DNA of 64,000 nt from positions 88,481-152,480 of the forward strand of contig JAGYIG010000003.1 in assembly GCA_018402455.1 (NCBI GenBank), written 5' to 3'. This DNA comes from Opitutaceae bacterium (GTDB lineage Bacteria > Verrucomicrobiota > Verrucomicrobiia > Opitutales > Opitutaceae). The notes beneath the pieces were generated by a model. It did no database searches, was not told the origin of the DNA, and saw only the letters and a program-made list of their open reading frames with translations. Shown piece after piece: positions 9,255 to 16,667 of this stretch (within the stretch, counting starts at the first letter, position 1; each line of letters starts with the position of its first letter). A program made the position numbers and the translations under genes.

Positions 9255-9737
9255 ATGAATAAAACACTGCTGCTCGCGGCCCTGCTGACCAAACTCCACG
9301 ACGATCTTGACGGGCTGACCCGGGCGGCCCTGATGGCTCGGGACGAGGCGATCAACGAAGAGAGTCGGGCCGAAAGCAAGTGGGACACCCGCGGGCAAGA
9401 GGCCGCCTACCTTGCGGAGGGCCAGGCGAAAATGGTACAGGACCTGCAGGCGGCGATTGGGCGGTGGGAAGCGCTGGTCTTGCCGCCCGTTACGAAGGCG
9501 CCGTCGCGAGTGGAGCTGGGACGCGTTTTTCTCCTCGAGCAATCAGAGGGACTCTTGCGGGGTTTTATGGGGCCCAAAGCCGGTGGGGTAGAGTTCGATC
9601 ACGACGGCCTCAGCTACACGGTGGTGACGCCCGTCTCCCCGGTGGGACGGGCCGTCCTGGGCAAACAGGCGGGTGATTTCGTCAATCTGATGGTGCGGAA
9701 GAAACTCCACCCGCACCGCATCAACGCGGTCTTTTGA
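9255..9737 (+). CDS. GreA/GreB-like transcription factor homologue
   Basis: 160 residues. The N-terminal half is a helical hairpin rich in acidic residues (MARDEAINEESRAES); the C-terminal half (ELGRVFLLEQ ... YTVVTPVSPVGRAVLG KQAGD) has the FKBP-like Gre fold, including the SPVGRALLG-type motif seen in Gre factors. Gre proteins rescue backtracked RNA polymerase by reaching into its secondary channel. The coiled coil is more divergent than in GreA proper, so it may be a paralogue that modulates rather than cleaves. Divergent from the ParA-like gene. Confidence 0.68.
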   Translation: MNKTLLLAALLTKLHDDLDGLTRAALMARDEAINEESRAESKWDTRGQEAAYLAEGQAKMVQDLQAAIGRWEALVLPPVTKAPSRVELGRVFLLEQSEGLLRGFMGPKAGGVEFDHDGLSYTVVTPVSPVGRAVLGKQAGDFVNLMVRKKLHPHRINAVF

Positions 9738-9865
9738 ACCCGCGGGGGGATGGATTCCGTGATCGGCATAGGCCCGTTCGGCACCGGCCGCATCAGGTCG
9801 CGAAATCACGGGCTGGGTTGATCCCGTCTTGAAAGACCCAGTCGGGCCGCATTGCCTGAAGGCGC

Positions 9866-10573
9866 ATGGATTTGCTACCACACCTACGTCTCGTGATTGC
9901 CCTGTGGGGGGGCGCGGCCACAGTCTTCGGCCAACCCTCCCCGGAATTGACCGAAGCCCTGCGGAATTTTCGCACCGAGGGACCCAAAGGGTGGGCTTTT
10001 ACGCAAATCTCCGAATCATCGGATCGCGCCCGGGTAGAGGCGTTTGACCCCCTCAAGCCCGCGCATCTCCGTTGGGACCTGATCACGGAAAATGGGGTCC
10101 CTCCCTCCGAGCAGACAACCGAGACCTACCGGCAACAGCAAACCCGCCGCACCGGAGGCCAAACCGCCCCCAACGTGAAAGAGCAATTGGACCTGACCAC
10201 GGCGGAGTTGGTGGACGAGCGGAATGGTCGCCAGACTTGGCGATTCAAGCTGACCCCCGGCGCCGAGGACGATCGTTCCGCGGCGCACATGGACGCCACC
10301 ATCACCTTCCACGTCGATTCCCGCACCATTGAGATAATCGAGCTGGCCAATTTTGAACCCTTTTCCCCGATGTTCGGGGTGCACGTGGAGCGGGCCCGGA
10401 CGGTTATCGAATACTCGCTCCCCACCACCGGGATGCCCTCCCTGCTGCGTCATATCGCCGTTTCGATTCGCGGCCGCGCTTTTTACTTCAAGTCCCTCGA
10501 TTCCGACATGACAGTTGCGTATTCTGATTATAAATACGCTGGCAAAGCTCCCCTTTTCCCTGAACCCCTTTAA
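9866..10573 (+). CDS. Exported protein of unknown function
   Basis: 235 residues. A plausible signal peptide (MDLLPHLRLVIALWGGAATV, then FGQPS) is followed by a domain of predicted beta strands (WAFTQISESSDRARVEAFDP, TWRFKLTPGAEDD, ATITFHVDSRTIEIIELANF). The look is that of small periplasmic proteins with a LolA-like or similar curved sheet, but I do not recognise a family. It overlaps the candidate start of the creatininase gene downstream. Confidence 0.6.
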   Translation: MDLLPHLRLVIALWGGAATVFGQPSPELTEALRNFRTEGPKGWAFTQISESSDRARVEAFDPLKPAHLRWDLITENGVPPSEQTTETYRQQQTRRTGGQTAPNVKEQLDLTTAELVDERNGRQTWRFKLTPGAEDDRSAAHMDATITFHVDSRTIEIIELANFEPFSPMFGVHVERARTVIEYSLPTTGMPSLLRHIAVSIRGRAFYFKSLDSDMTVAYSDYKYAGKAPLFPEPL

Positions 10574-12110
10574 CCTCTTGCCTCCTTCGTCCCCGCCTCC
10601 CCTAGGTCTGCCGCCCTCGGTCTGCTGGGACAGGTGTAGCACCACCGCCTTTGCCGACCGGGCTCATGGCGTCGCCGTGTTGCCGATTTATGGGTTGGCC
10701 GGCCTGGGGCTGGGGATGGGTTGGGATGCCGAGGAAAACGTGGCGAGCGCTCTCTTGTCCGCCAGCGTGGCTTCACTGGAAAGCCACTCCATGCTCACGG
10801 TGCTGCCACCGCTGCGACTCGGGTTGGCTCCGTATCAAACGGCTCTGAGCGGAACGGACCCGGACACCCTGCATGAGGTGCTGCACGAACAGGCCGAAGG
10901 CATCCGCCGGACCGGGTTCAAGAAGTGGGTATTCTGGAGCAGTCACCCGTGGAATGCGGAGATTATTGACGCTATTTCCCGGGATATTCGCATCCGGCAT
11001 AACCTGCAGACTTTTGTGATCGAGATGGGCGGTTTGGGTCTTTCGTTGCACCCCCGTTTCCCCGAGGACCGGGCCCGCGTGCAGGCGCTGGCGGCCTTTC
11101 TGACCGGGCGTCGGCCCGTCACGGAAGAAACAGGGGAACCCGTTGATCAACAGTTCCGTCCGGGGAACTGGACCCACCTTCCCCCGATCCCACCGCTGCG
11201 CGGGTCGCCCTCCCCTCCCGAGATACTGGCCGCGGCGGCTGAGCGGTTGAGCGGGCTCTGGCGGGAAGTCTTTCATCGACCCCATCTTGATTCCGCGGCC
11301 CTCCCGATGCCGGTGAGCTCACCCGCTGCCGACACCCCGTTCGCGGAGCCCAGCCCGGTGACCCACGAGACCTTGAGCGCACTTTCGACCCCGCAGATCC
11401 GGCGGGTCGCCCAAGCGGATGCGCCTCTCGTCGTCATTCCCATTGGGGCGATTGAGCAACATGGTCCGCACCTGCCCGTCGGGGTCGATACGATGATTGC
11501 CCAAACCGCCGCGGACGGTCTCAAGGCAAGGCTGGGCTCGGCGATTCAAGTCCTGCCCCCGATCGCCTATGGGAAAAGTAATGAGCATGAGGACTATCCC
11601 GGCACGGTCGGGATCAGCGCGCGTTCCTTGCGGCGCGTGATCCGCGGCCTGATTCGCAATCTTTACCAACTCGGATTCCGGCAATTTGCTGTGCTCAACA
11701 CCCATGGTGGCAATAGTTCGGTGCTGGTTTACACCTTGAGGGAGCTCCAAAATGAACTCGGCGTGCGGGCGGGCATGCTGCGCCTGCCGACCAGTGACGA
11801 GCTCAGCCCGCAGGAGAAGACCTGGGGGTTCCACGCCGGTGAATGGGAGACTTCCGTGATGTTGGCCATCGCTCCTGCTACGGTGGCGATGGATCGGGCC
11901 GTTTGCCACTATCCGGCTTTTTTGGCCGACGCCGGTGAGCTGCGTCCGGAAAACGCGTCCGCCATTTTCTCATGGCGGACGCGTGACATCGCGCCCGCGG
12001 GAGTGATGGGCGATGCCACCAAGGCCACGGCGACCAAGGGAGAAGGCTGGCTGCAGTTCGCCCTTGATCGTTTAGCAGACGACATCCGCCAACTACGATC
12101 GTCCGGTTGA
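10515..12110 (+). CDS. Tandem creatininase-family protein, N-terminal copy degenerate
   Basis: About 530 residues with two creatininase-like amidohydrolase domains. The C-terminal domain (from ~residue 290) keeps all metal-site motifs: PIGAIEQHGPHLPVGVDT (Glu, His, Asp), NTHGGNSS (His) and FHAGEWETS (Glu), so it should bind two metals and hydrolyse a cyclic amide or similar substrate. The N-terminal domain (~50-210) aligns by pattern (GVAVLPIYGLAGLGLGMGWD; FKKWVFWSSHPWNAE) but lacks the Glu/His pair of the first motif. The start is uncertain: TTG 10515 overlaps the upstream gene, TTG 10578 just clears it, and neither has a clear ribosome site. Substrate unknown. Confidence 0.75.
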   Translation: MRILIINTLAKLPFSLNPFNLLPPSSPPPLGLPPSVCWDRCSTTAFADRAHGVAVLPIYGLAGLGLGMGWDAEENVASALLSASVASLESHSMLTVLPPLRLGLAPYQTALSGTDPDTLHEVLHEQAEGIRRTGFKKWVFWSSHPWNAEIIDAISRDIRIRHNLQTFVIEMGGLGLSLHPRFPEDRARVQALAAFLTGRRPVTEETGEPVDQQFRPGNWTHLPPIPPLRGSPSPPEILAAAAERLSGLWREVFHRPHLDSAALPMPVSSPAADTPFAEPSPVTHETLSALSTPQIRRVAQADAPLVVIPIGAIEQHGPHLPVGVDTMIAQTAADGLKARLGSAIQVLPPIAYGKSNEHEDYPGTVGISARSLRRVIRGLIRNLYQLGFRQFAVLNTHGGNSSVLVYTLRELQNELGVRAGMLRLPTSDELSPQEKTWGFHAGEWETSVMLAIAPATVAMDRAVCHYPAFLADAGELRPENASAIFSWRTRDIAPAGVMGDATKATATKGEGWLQFALDRLADDIRQLRSSG

Positions 12111-12130
12111 GGAGCCGCCACTCGGTTCAC

Positions 12131-12235
12131 GCCGTAGGGGCTTCACTTGGCGAAGCCCGTTTCAGCCTGTCCGGCCCGCCCACCGCAGCGGGCGGCGTCA
12201 AGCGCCGCCCCTACCCCGGCGTCCGGCCGGGGTTT
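12131..12235. repeat. Cluster of nested inverted repeats between convergent genes
   Basis: Three hairpins follow each other: GGGCTTC/GAAGCCC at 12138-12158, GGGCGGCG/CGCCGCCC around 12190-12210 and CCCCGG/CCGGGG at 12214-12232 followed by TTT. In addition GTAGGGGC (12134-12141) is complementary to GCCCCTAC (12207-12214), so the whole block can fold as one structure. It lies between the creatininase stop and the stop of the ABC substrate-binding gene, so it may end both transcripts; it also looks like REP-type intergenic repeats. Confidence 0.6.
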
Positions 12236-12238
12236 AAT

Positions 12239-13825
12239 CTAGCGCTGGTGTTCCCGAGCGACCTCCGCGGCCCGGGCATACTGCATTCGAAAGTGGTTAC
12301 CCAGCTCCTTGGCCAGCTCGAGTTCGCGCACTTTGTTGCGCGCTCCGATCACTTGCTGGACCCGACCTTGGGCGGTGTCATAATCGACGGCCGACATGTC
12401 CTGTAAAACGGTCAGAGCCTCGGGCGGCAGTCCCGCCTCAATAATGGTTTGCCACGCCTCCACCAGTTCGGCGTGGGCGTCGAAACCCATGACCCGAATA
12501 ATGAAAGACATCTCTCTGAACAAAAACCCCGTCCATTCCGCCCGGTAGACCAGCTGCTCCCCCGCGGCGTAGGGATTGTCATCCGGATCCGAACGGGAGG
12601 CCCGGTGGGCTTCGATATAAAAATCCCGCCTCACGGGCAAACGCCGCAAGGCAAAGTGACGGGGACCGCCCTCGGTCCCGGGTTCGAAATTCCAAATCTT
12701 CTGGCCGTCCATCGACATCACAAATTCGATGAACAGCTCGGCCACTTCATGGTTGGGTGCCCCGCGAAGAATACCGATTGGATCCACCGAACTCACGCTA
12801 CCGCCGGGAGGCGCCACGTAATCCACCCGCTCACTGTCACCGCGGCGGCGCACCGCCTCGGCCTGTTGCCGGCCATAGAAATCAATGCACATCCCCACCG
12901 CGCAGTTTCCCGCAGCCACATCAATCGGGGGTTTTTGGGACGAGTCGGTGAAGTAACGGCTGTTGGCCGCGGCCAACTGCAAGAGTTGCAGCCCACGGAC
13001 CCAGCCGGCCCGCACGGCCCGGTCTTCATCCGCGGGGGTGAGCTCGAGCTCTTCCTGCATCTGCTGTTGGATGACGTTTTCGAACGCCTTCGCAATCGAG
13101 CCACTCTTGGTGGGATCCGTGAGAGCGACCGATCCCAGCAACCGGGGATCCCTCAGGTCTTCCCAACGGGACGGTGGAACCTCGATGCCCCGCAGCTTCA
13201 GGACATCACGATTGAAAATCATGCCGTAGTTACTCAGCACGGTTCCGGTCCAACGGTGTTCGGGATCCCAATACCCCTCTCCCGCGTATTCCAAGGGGAT
13301 GACATCTTCGGCAAACCAGTGGGGATGGGTCTCAAAGATCCGGGTCTTGACCAACTGTCCCATGCGGGCCTGCCGGATGAAATCGTAGGGACCTCCGCCA
13401 AAAAACAGATCAATCCCACAGCTCACCTCGGAGGCGAGGAAGGCGGCCCGGGCCGCGCGTTCGCGATCACTCGCATCGGCACCCAGCCGGCCATCCGCGA
13501 AGGCGCTTTGCACCTCATAGTCCCAGGGTTCACCCAAGGTTTTCACCCAATGATTGCGGAAAGAGGCGTTGTACTCCGAGGCGAGAAAACGGGCGATTTC
13601 ACTGGTCCCGCCAATCACGCGCCAATCCATCGCGACGGAACGCCCGGTGCGCTCTTCATACCATTGGGCAAAGGCCAAACCGAATTCATGGCGAATCGCC
13701 TCATTGTGCGGCGTGATGAGGACGAGGACGTCATCTGCGGTCTCGGTGGATTCCGCGTCGGGCCGCAGCGCGAACGGCACGATGATCACCGCGGCCAAAG
13801 CCCCTATAATAATCCACTGTTTCAT
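12239..13825 (-). CDS. ABC transporter extracellular substrate-binding protein
   Basis: 528 residues with an N-terminal membrane-anchor/signal segment (MKQWIIIGALAAVIIVPFAL). The body has the type 2 periplasmic-binding layout of the iron/putrescine group: VLVLITPHNEAIRHEFGLAF early, then LFFGGGPYDFIRQARMG, a SVALTDPTKSGSIAKAFENV hinge region, and DPIGILRGAPNHEVAELFIEF. The length is well above the usual ~340, the excess being a C-terminal helical extension. It starts 15 bases after the ABC ATPase stop. No permease gene is adjacent or elsewhere in the window. Fe3+ is a guess from the FbpC-like partner. Confidence 0.85.
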   Translation of the reverse strand: MKQWIIIGALAAVIIVPFALRPDAESTETADDVLVLITPHNEAIRHEFGLAFAQWYEERTGRSVAMDWRVIGGTSEIARFLASEYNASFRNHWVKTLGEPWDYEVQSAFADGRLGADASDRERAARAAFLASEVSCGIDLFFGGGPYDFIRQARMGQLVKTRIFETHPHWFAEDVIPLEYAGEGYWDPEHRWTGTVLSNYGMIFNRDVLKLRGIEVPPSRWEDLRDPRLLGSVALTDPTKSGSIAKAFENVIQQQMQEELELTPADEDRAVRAGWVRGLQLLQLAAANSRYFTDSSQKPPIDVAAGNCAVGMCIDFYGRQQAEAVRRRGDSERVDYVAPPGGSVSSVDPIGILRGAPNHEVAELFIEFVMSMDGQKIWNFEPGTEGGPRHFALRRLPVRRDFYIEAHRASRSDPDDNPYAAGEQLVYRAEWTGFLFREMSFIIRVMGFDAHAELVEAWQTIIEAGLPPEALTVLQDMSAVDYDTAQGRVQQVIGARNKVRELELAKELGNHFRMQYARAAEVAREHQR

Positions 13826-13840
13826 GGCGCGGTTCTTCCG

Positions 13841-14911
13841 TCAGGAGGTCAGCACCACCACATCCTGCTGTTCCACCTTGGCGTGCAGGACCTCGTCTCG
13901 GCCGGCCCCCAGATGCCGGGGGTTCAACTCGTAGACCTTCAGCCTTTGGTCACCGGCGAGAAACTCGTATTGTGCCACTTCGCCGAGGTAGACCGACTCG
14001 CCGATCCGCCCCGGCACGGAGTTGGTGTCACCGGCGGCCGTCGCCAGGGTCCAGCACTCCGGTCGAATGGATAACGTCACCTGGCTGCCGATACTCGGTT
14101 GGCTGGCGGGGTCTCCCAACAGCCCATGGAATTGGCCGACGGCCGTGTCCACGGTCGCCTGTTCGCCCGAGCGCGCGCGCAGGGTGCCGGCGATAAAATC
14201 GGTTTCCCCGATGAAATGAGCCACGGTGCGTTGATGGGGGCGGCGGTAGACGTCGACCGGGGCCCCGACTTGCAAGATGTGTCCATCTTCCAGAATGGCC
14301 ATCCGGTCGGAGATCGAGAGCGCCTCCTTCTGATCGTGGGTGACATACACGGTGGTGAGTTTGAATTCCTTGCAAACCCGCCGGATCTCGGTGCGCATCT
14401 CCAGTCTCAATTTGGCGTCGAGGTTGGAGAGGGGCTCATCGAGCAGCAGACAACGCGGTCGGATCACCAGCGCGCGGGCCAAGGCCACCCGTTGCTGCTG
14501 ACCGCCGGAAAGTTGGTTGGGCGAGCGCTTGGCATAGGCGCCCATTTTCACCGAATCCAAGGCCTCCCCCACCCGTCGGGTGATCTCACTTTTCGACACC
14601 TTGCGCTCTTCCAGGCCGAAGGCCACGTTTTGCTCAACCGTCATGTGCGGCCACAAGGCGTAGCTCTGAAACATCATTCCCGTGTTGCGCCGGTGTGGTT
14701 CGAGTTTCGTGACATCCTCGTCACCAAACCGGATCCGGCCCTCTTCGGGGATATAGAACCCCGCCAAGCTGCGAAGCAGGGTGGTTTTGCCGCAACCGCT
14801 GGGGCCGAGCAGAAAAAACAGCTCTCCCGGCTCAATTCGCAGGTCCAATTGGTTGAGGGCGACCGTCGCGCCGAATCGCTTGGTGAGTTGGTCAACTTGG
14901 ATCGAAATCAT
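13841..14911 (-). CDS. ABC transporter ATP-binding protein (FbpC/PotA type)
   Basis: 356 residues. Walker A GPSGCGKTT (~38), Q-loop region MMFQSYALWPHM, signature LSGGQQQRVALARAL (~135), Walker B RCLLLDEPLSNLDAK (~157) and the switch region VTHDQKEAL are all intact. The C-terminal ~120 residues form a TOBE-type regulatory domain (IRPECWTLA). This layout belongs to the importer ATPases for iron, spermidine, sugars or sulfate. First gene of a two-gene minus-strand unit with the substrate-binding protein; the membrane permease is missing from the neighbourhood. Confidence 0.92.
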   Translation of the reverse strand: MISIQVDQLTKRFGATVALNQLDLRIEPGELFFLLGPSGCGKTTLLRSLAGFYIPEEGRIRFGDEDVTKLEPHRRNTGMMFQSYALWPHMTVEQNVAFGLEERKVSKSEITRRVGEALDSVKMGAYAKRSPNQLSGGQQQRVALARALVIRPRCLLLDEPLSNLDAKLRLEMRTEIRRVCKEFKLTTVYVTHDQKEALSISDRMAILEDGHILQVGAPVDVYRRPHQRTVAHFIGETDFIAGTLRARSGEQATVDTAVGQFHGLLGDPASQPSIGSQVTLSIRPECWTLATAAGDTNSVPGRIGESVYLGEVAQYEFLAGDQRLKVYELNPRHLGAGRDEVLHAKVEQQDVVVLTS

Positions 14912-15033
14912 GCGCCGAGGAGAAAGAAAGGAGACGATGACAGTCGGGTTCGTTCGGCCCCAAAGTCAACATCCTCGCACCAAGGCAGCTCCGGCCTTGC
15001 CCCGCTAGCACCAATCCTGCTGCATCAATCGGA

Positions 15034-15612
15034 ATGTCGAACACGCTGAAGCTCCACCCTGCTCACACCGATCTCGAGGCCATCCTCGTTACCGAAACTG
15101 CCATCAAGCGACGGATCAAGCGCTTGGGGACTCAGATCGCCGAGACTTATGGCGACGAAGAAATCACCGTCGTTTCGATCATCAATGGGGCGATTCTTTT
15201 TACCGCCGACTTGCTGCGCTTCATCCCCAACCCGGTGCGACTCGATTGCATTCGAATTTCCAGCTACCGCAATGAGACCAAATCGATCGGAAAACCCCAA
15301 CTGCTCCACAGTCTGACCCTCGATGTCACCAACCGGCACGTGCTCCTCATCGACGACATTTTGGATACGGGCAAGACCTTGGCGATGGTCACCAAGACGA
15401 TCACCAAACTCAAACCCGCCAGCCTGAAAACCTGCGTCCTACTGGACAAAAAAGGTCGTCGTGAAGTGCCGTTTGACGCTGAATTCGTCGGGTTTCAGAT
15501 CCCGGACAAGTTTGTGGTCGGCTACGGTTTGGATTTCGCGGAACGCTATCGGAATCTACCTTGCATCGGGGTCTTGAAGCCCGAATTGCAAAACCCACCC
15601 GAGTGGGCCTAG
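15034..15612 (+). CDS. hpt: Hypoxanthine phosphoribosyltransferase
   Basis: 192 residues. Purine salvage: hypoxanthine or guanine plus PRPP gives IMP or GMP. The PRPP-binding signature [14 protein letters not shown] lies near residue 106, and the flexible-loop region [12 protein letters not shown] and C-terminal [20 protein letters not shown] (purine and metal contacts) are typical of bacterial HPRT. Length is normal for the family. Divergent from the ABC ATPase gene, with a ~120-base region between. A T-rich hairpin follows the stop. Confidence 0.94.
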   Translation: MSNTLKLHPAHTDLEAILVTETAIKRRIKRLGTQIAETYGDEEITVVSIINGAILFTADLLRFIPNPVRLDCIRISSYRNETKSIGKPQLLHSLTLDVTNRHVLLIDDILDTGKTLAMVTKTITKLKPASLKTCVLLDKKGRREVPFDAEFVGFQIPDKFVVGYGLDFAERYRNLPCIGVLKPELQNPPEWA

Positions 15613-15622
15613 GGGGGGCGCC

Positions 15623-15650
15623 AGCGCTCCGGGCCGCGGCGCTTTTTTTT
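15623..15650 (+). terminator. Probable rho-independent terminator after hpt
   Basis: Short GC stem AGCGC (15623-15627) with GCGCT (15639-15643) followed directly by a run of eight T. The stem is short and its loop GC-rich, so efficiency is uncertain. Confidence 0.55.
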
Positions 15651-15684
15651 GAATAAACGGCCGGAGGCGTTCGTCCCATGGGGT

Positions 15685-16578
15685 ATGAAAACGCCCTTAA
15701 TCCCCGCCGGATTGTTCGCCCTTGCCTTCGGGTTGGTTCCGACCGCAACGCCGCAATCACCTCTCCCGCGGTCCCCCGCCCTTATCCAACTTTTTTCCGG
15801 CACGCATTTTCGGGGTGAGGCCATCACCCTCCAGGCCGGTCAGCAGTTGGACGACTTCAATCACATTCGCTTCCCCAGTGGCCGTCATGCCAACAACCGG
15901 ATCTCCTCCATCCGGATTATAGGTGAAGCGGAAGTGACGTTTTTTGACTACCGCGGTTTTACCGGTGAATCCATCACCCTCACCCGTTCCGTGGCCCGAC
16001 TCGAAGACATCCCTCAAAAGGCCCGCGGCGACTGGAACAACGCCCTTTCTTCGATCACCGCCCGCCCCCAAAGGGTCGTGGCACCCGGAGACCTCCGTCG
16101 CCCCGGACGGGCTTATGCTGCCCCCAACGGCTCCTGTTCCGAGCGGGGCCGACCGGGGAGTGAACGGGGAGCGCACCATCAGGCTGACCGGGTAACCTCC
16201 CACGCTTTTGGCCGGCAAACCGTACGGGTGGTGACCCGAGCCTATGAAGACGTTTTGGGACGCCAACCCGATGCCAACGGCCTCGCCACTTATATCCGGG
16301 TGCTGGAAAAGCGCGGTTGGAGCGAGAGTCAATTGCGTCGAGAACTCCGTCGCAGTCCGGAATATCGAACCATTGTCGTGCCCCGTGAAATCAATGCCGC
16401 ATACCGGGACATTCTGGGACGTGACCCGGATCCTGCTGGCTTGAGCTTTTACAGCGCCAAAATGATCCGTGATGAATGGACCGTATCCCGTGTGCGCGAC
16501 GCGTTGCGGCGCAGCCCCGAATACGCCTCCCGAGGAAGAGACGAAGCCAAGCAGCCACGGGCGAGGAAATGGGGCTGA
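15685..16578 (+). CDS. Exported beta/gamma-crystallin-like protein with two DUF4214 repeats
   Basis: 297 residues. Signal peptide at MKTPLIPAGLFALAFGLVP. Residues ~30-125 resemble a beta/gamma-crystallin unit (IQLFSGTHFRGEAITLQAGQ; VTFFDYRGFTGESITLT; NNALSSI), a fold often binding calcium in microbes. Residues ~190-290 hold two DUF4214 repeats (AYEDVLGRQPDANGLATYI and AYRDILGRDPDPAGLSFYS, each closing with LRRSPEY), a motif common in secreted and S-layer-associated proteins. Start taken at ATG 15685 because the signal peptide begins there. Envelope or extracellular role inferred; function unknown. Confidence 0.75.
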   Translation: MKTPLIPAGLFALAFGLVPTATPQSPLPRSPALIQLFSGTHFRGEAITLQAGQQLDDFNHIRFPSGRHANNRISSIRIIGEAEVTFFDYRGFTGESITLTRSVARLEDIPQKARGDWNNALSSITARPQRVVAPGDLRRPGRAYAAPNGSCSERGRPGSERGAHHQADRVTSHAFGRQTVRVVTRAYEDVLGRQPDANGLATYIRVLEKRGWSESQLRRELRRSPEYRTIVVPREINAAYRDILGRDPDPAGLSFYSAKMIRDEWTVSRVRDALRRSPEYASRGRDEAKQPRARKWG

Positions 16579-16608
16579 GGGTCCGGCGCCGGGGAAAGGA
16601 ATCCAACG

Positions 16609-16636
16609 AAAACGCCCCGCGGAAGCGGGGCGTTTT
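16609..16636. terminator. Bidirectional rho-independent terminator
   Basis: Perfect 12-base stem AAAACGCCCCGC / GCGGGGCGTTTT around a GGAA loop. It lies between the convergent crystallin-like gene and clpC and has A/T runs on both sides, so it can end both transcripts. Confidence 0.9.
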
Positions 16637-16667
16637 CGCCGCTGGGGCTACAATCCAGGCGCTCCGA

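Noticed and set aside
12449..14074. A 541-codon plus-strand frame opposite the ABC genes
   Set aside because: It spans two conserved minus-strand genes and has no recognisable domain.
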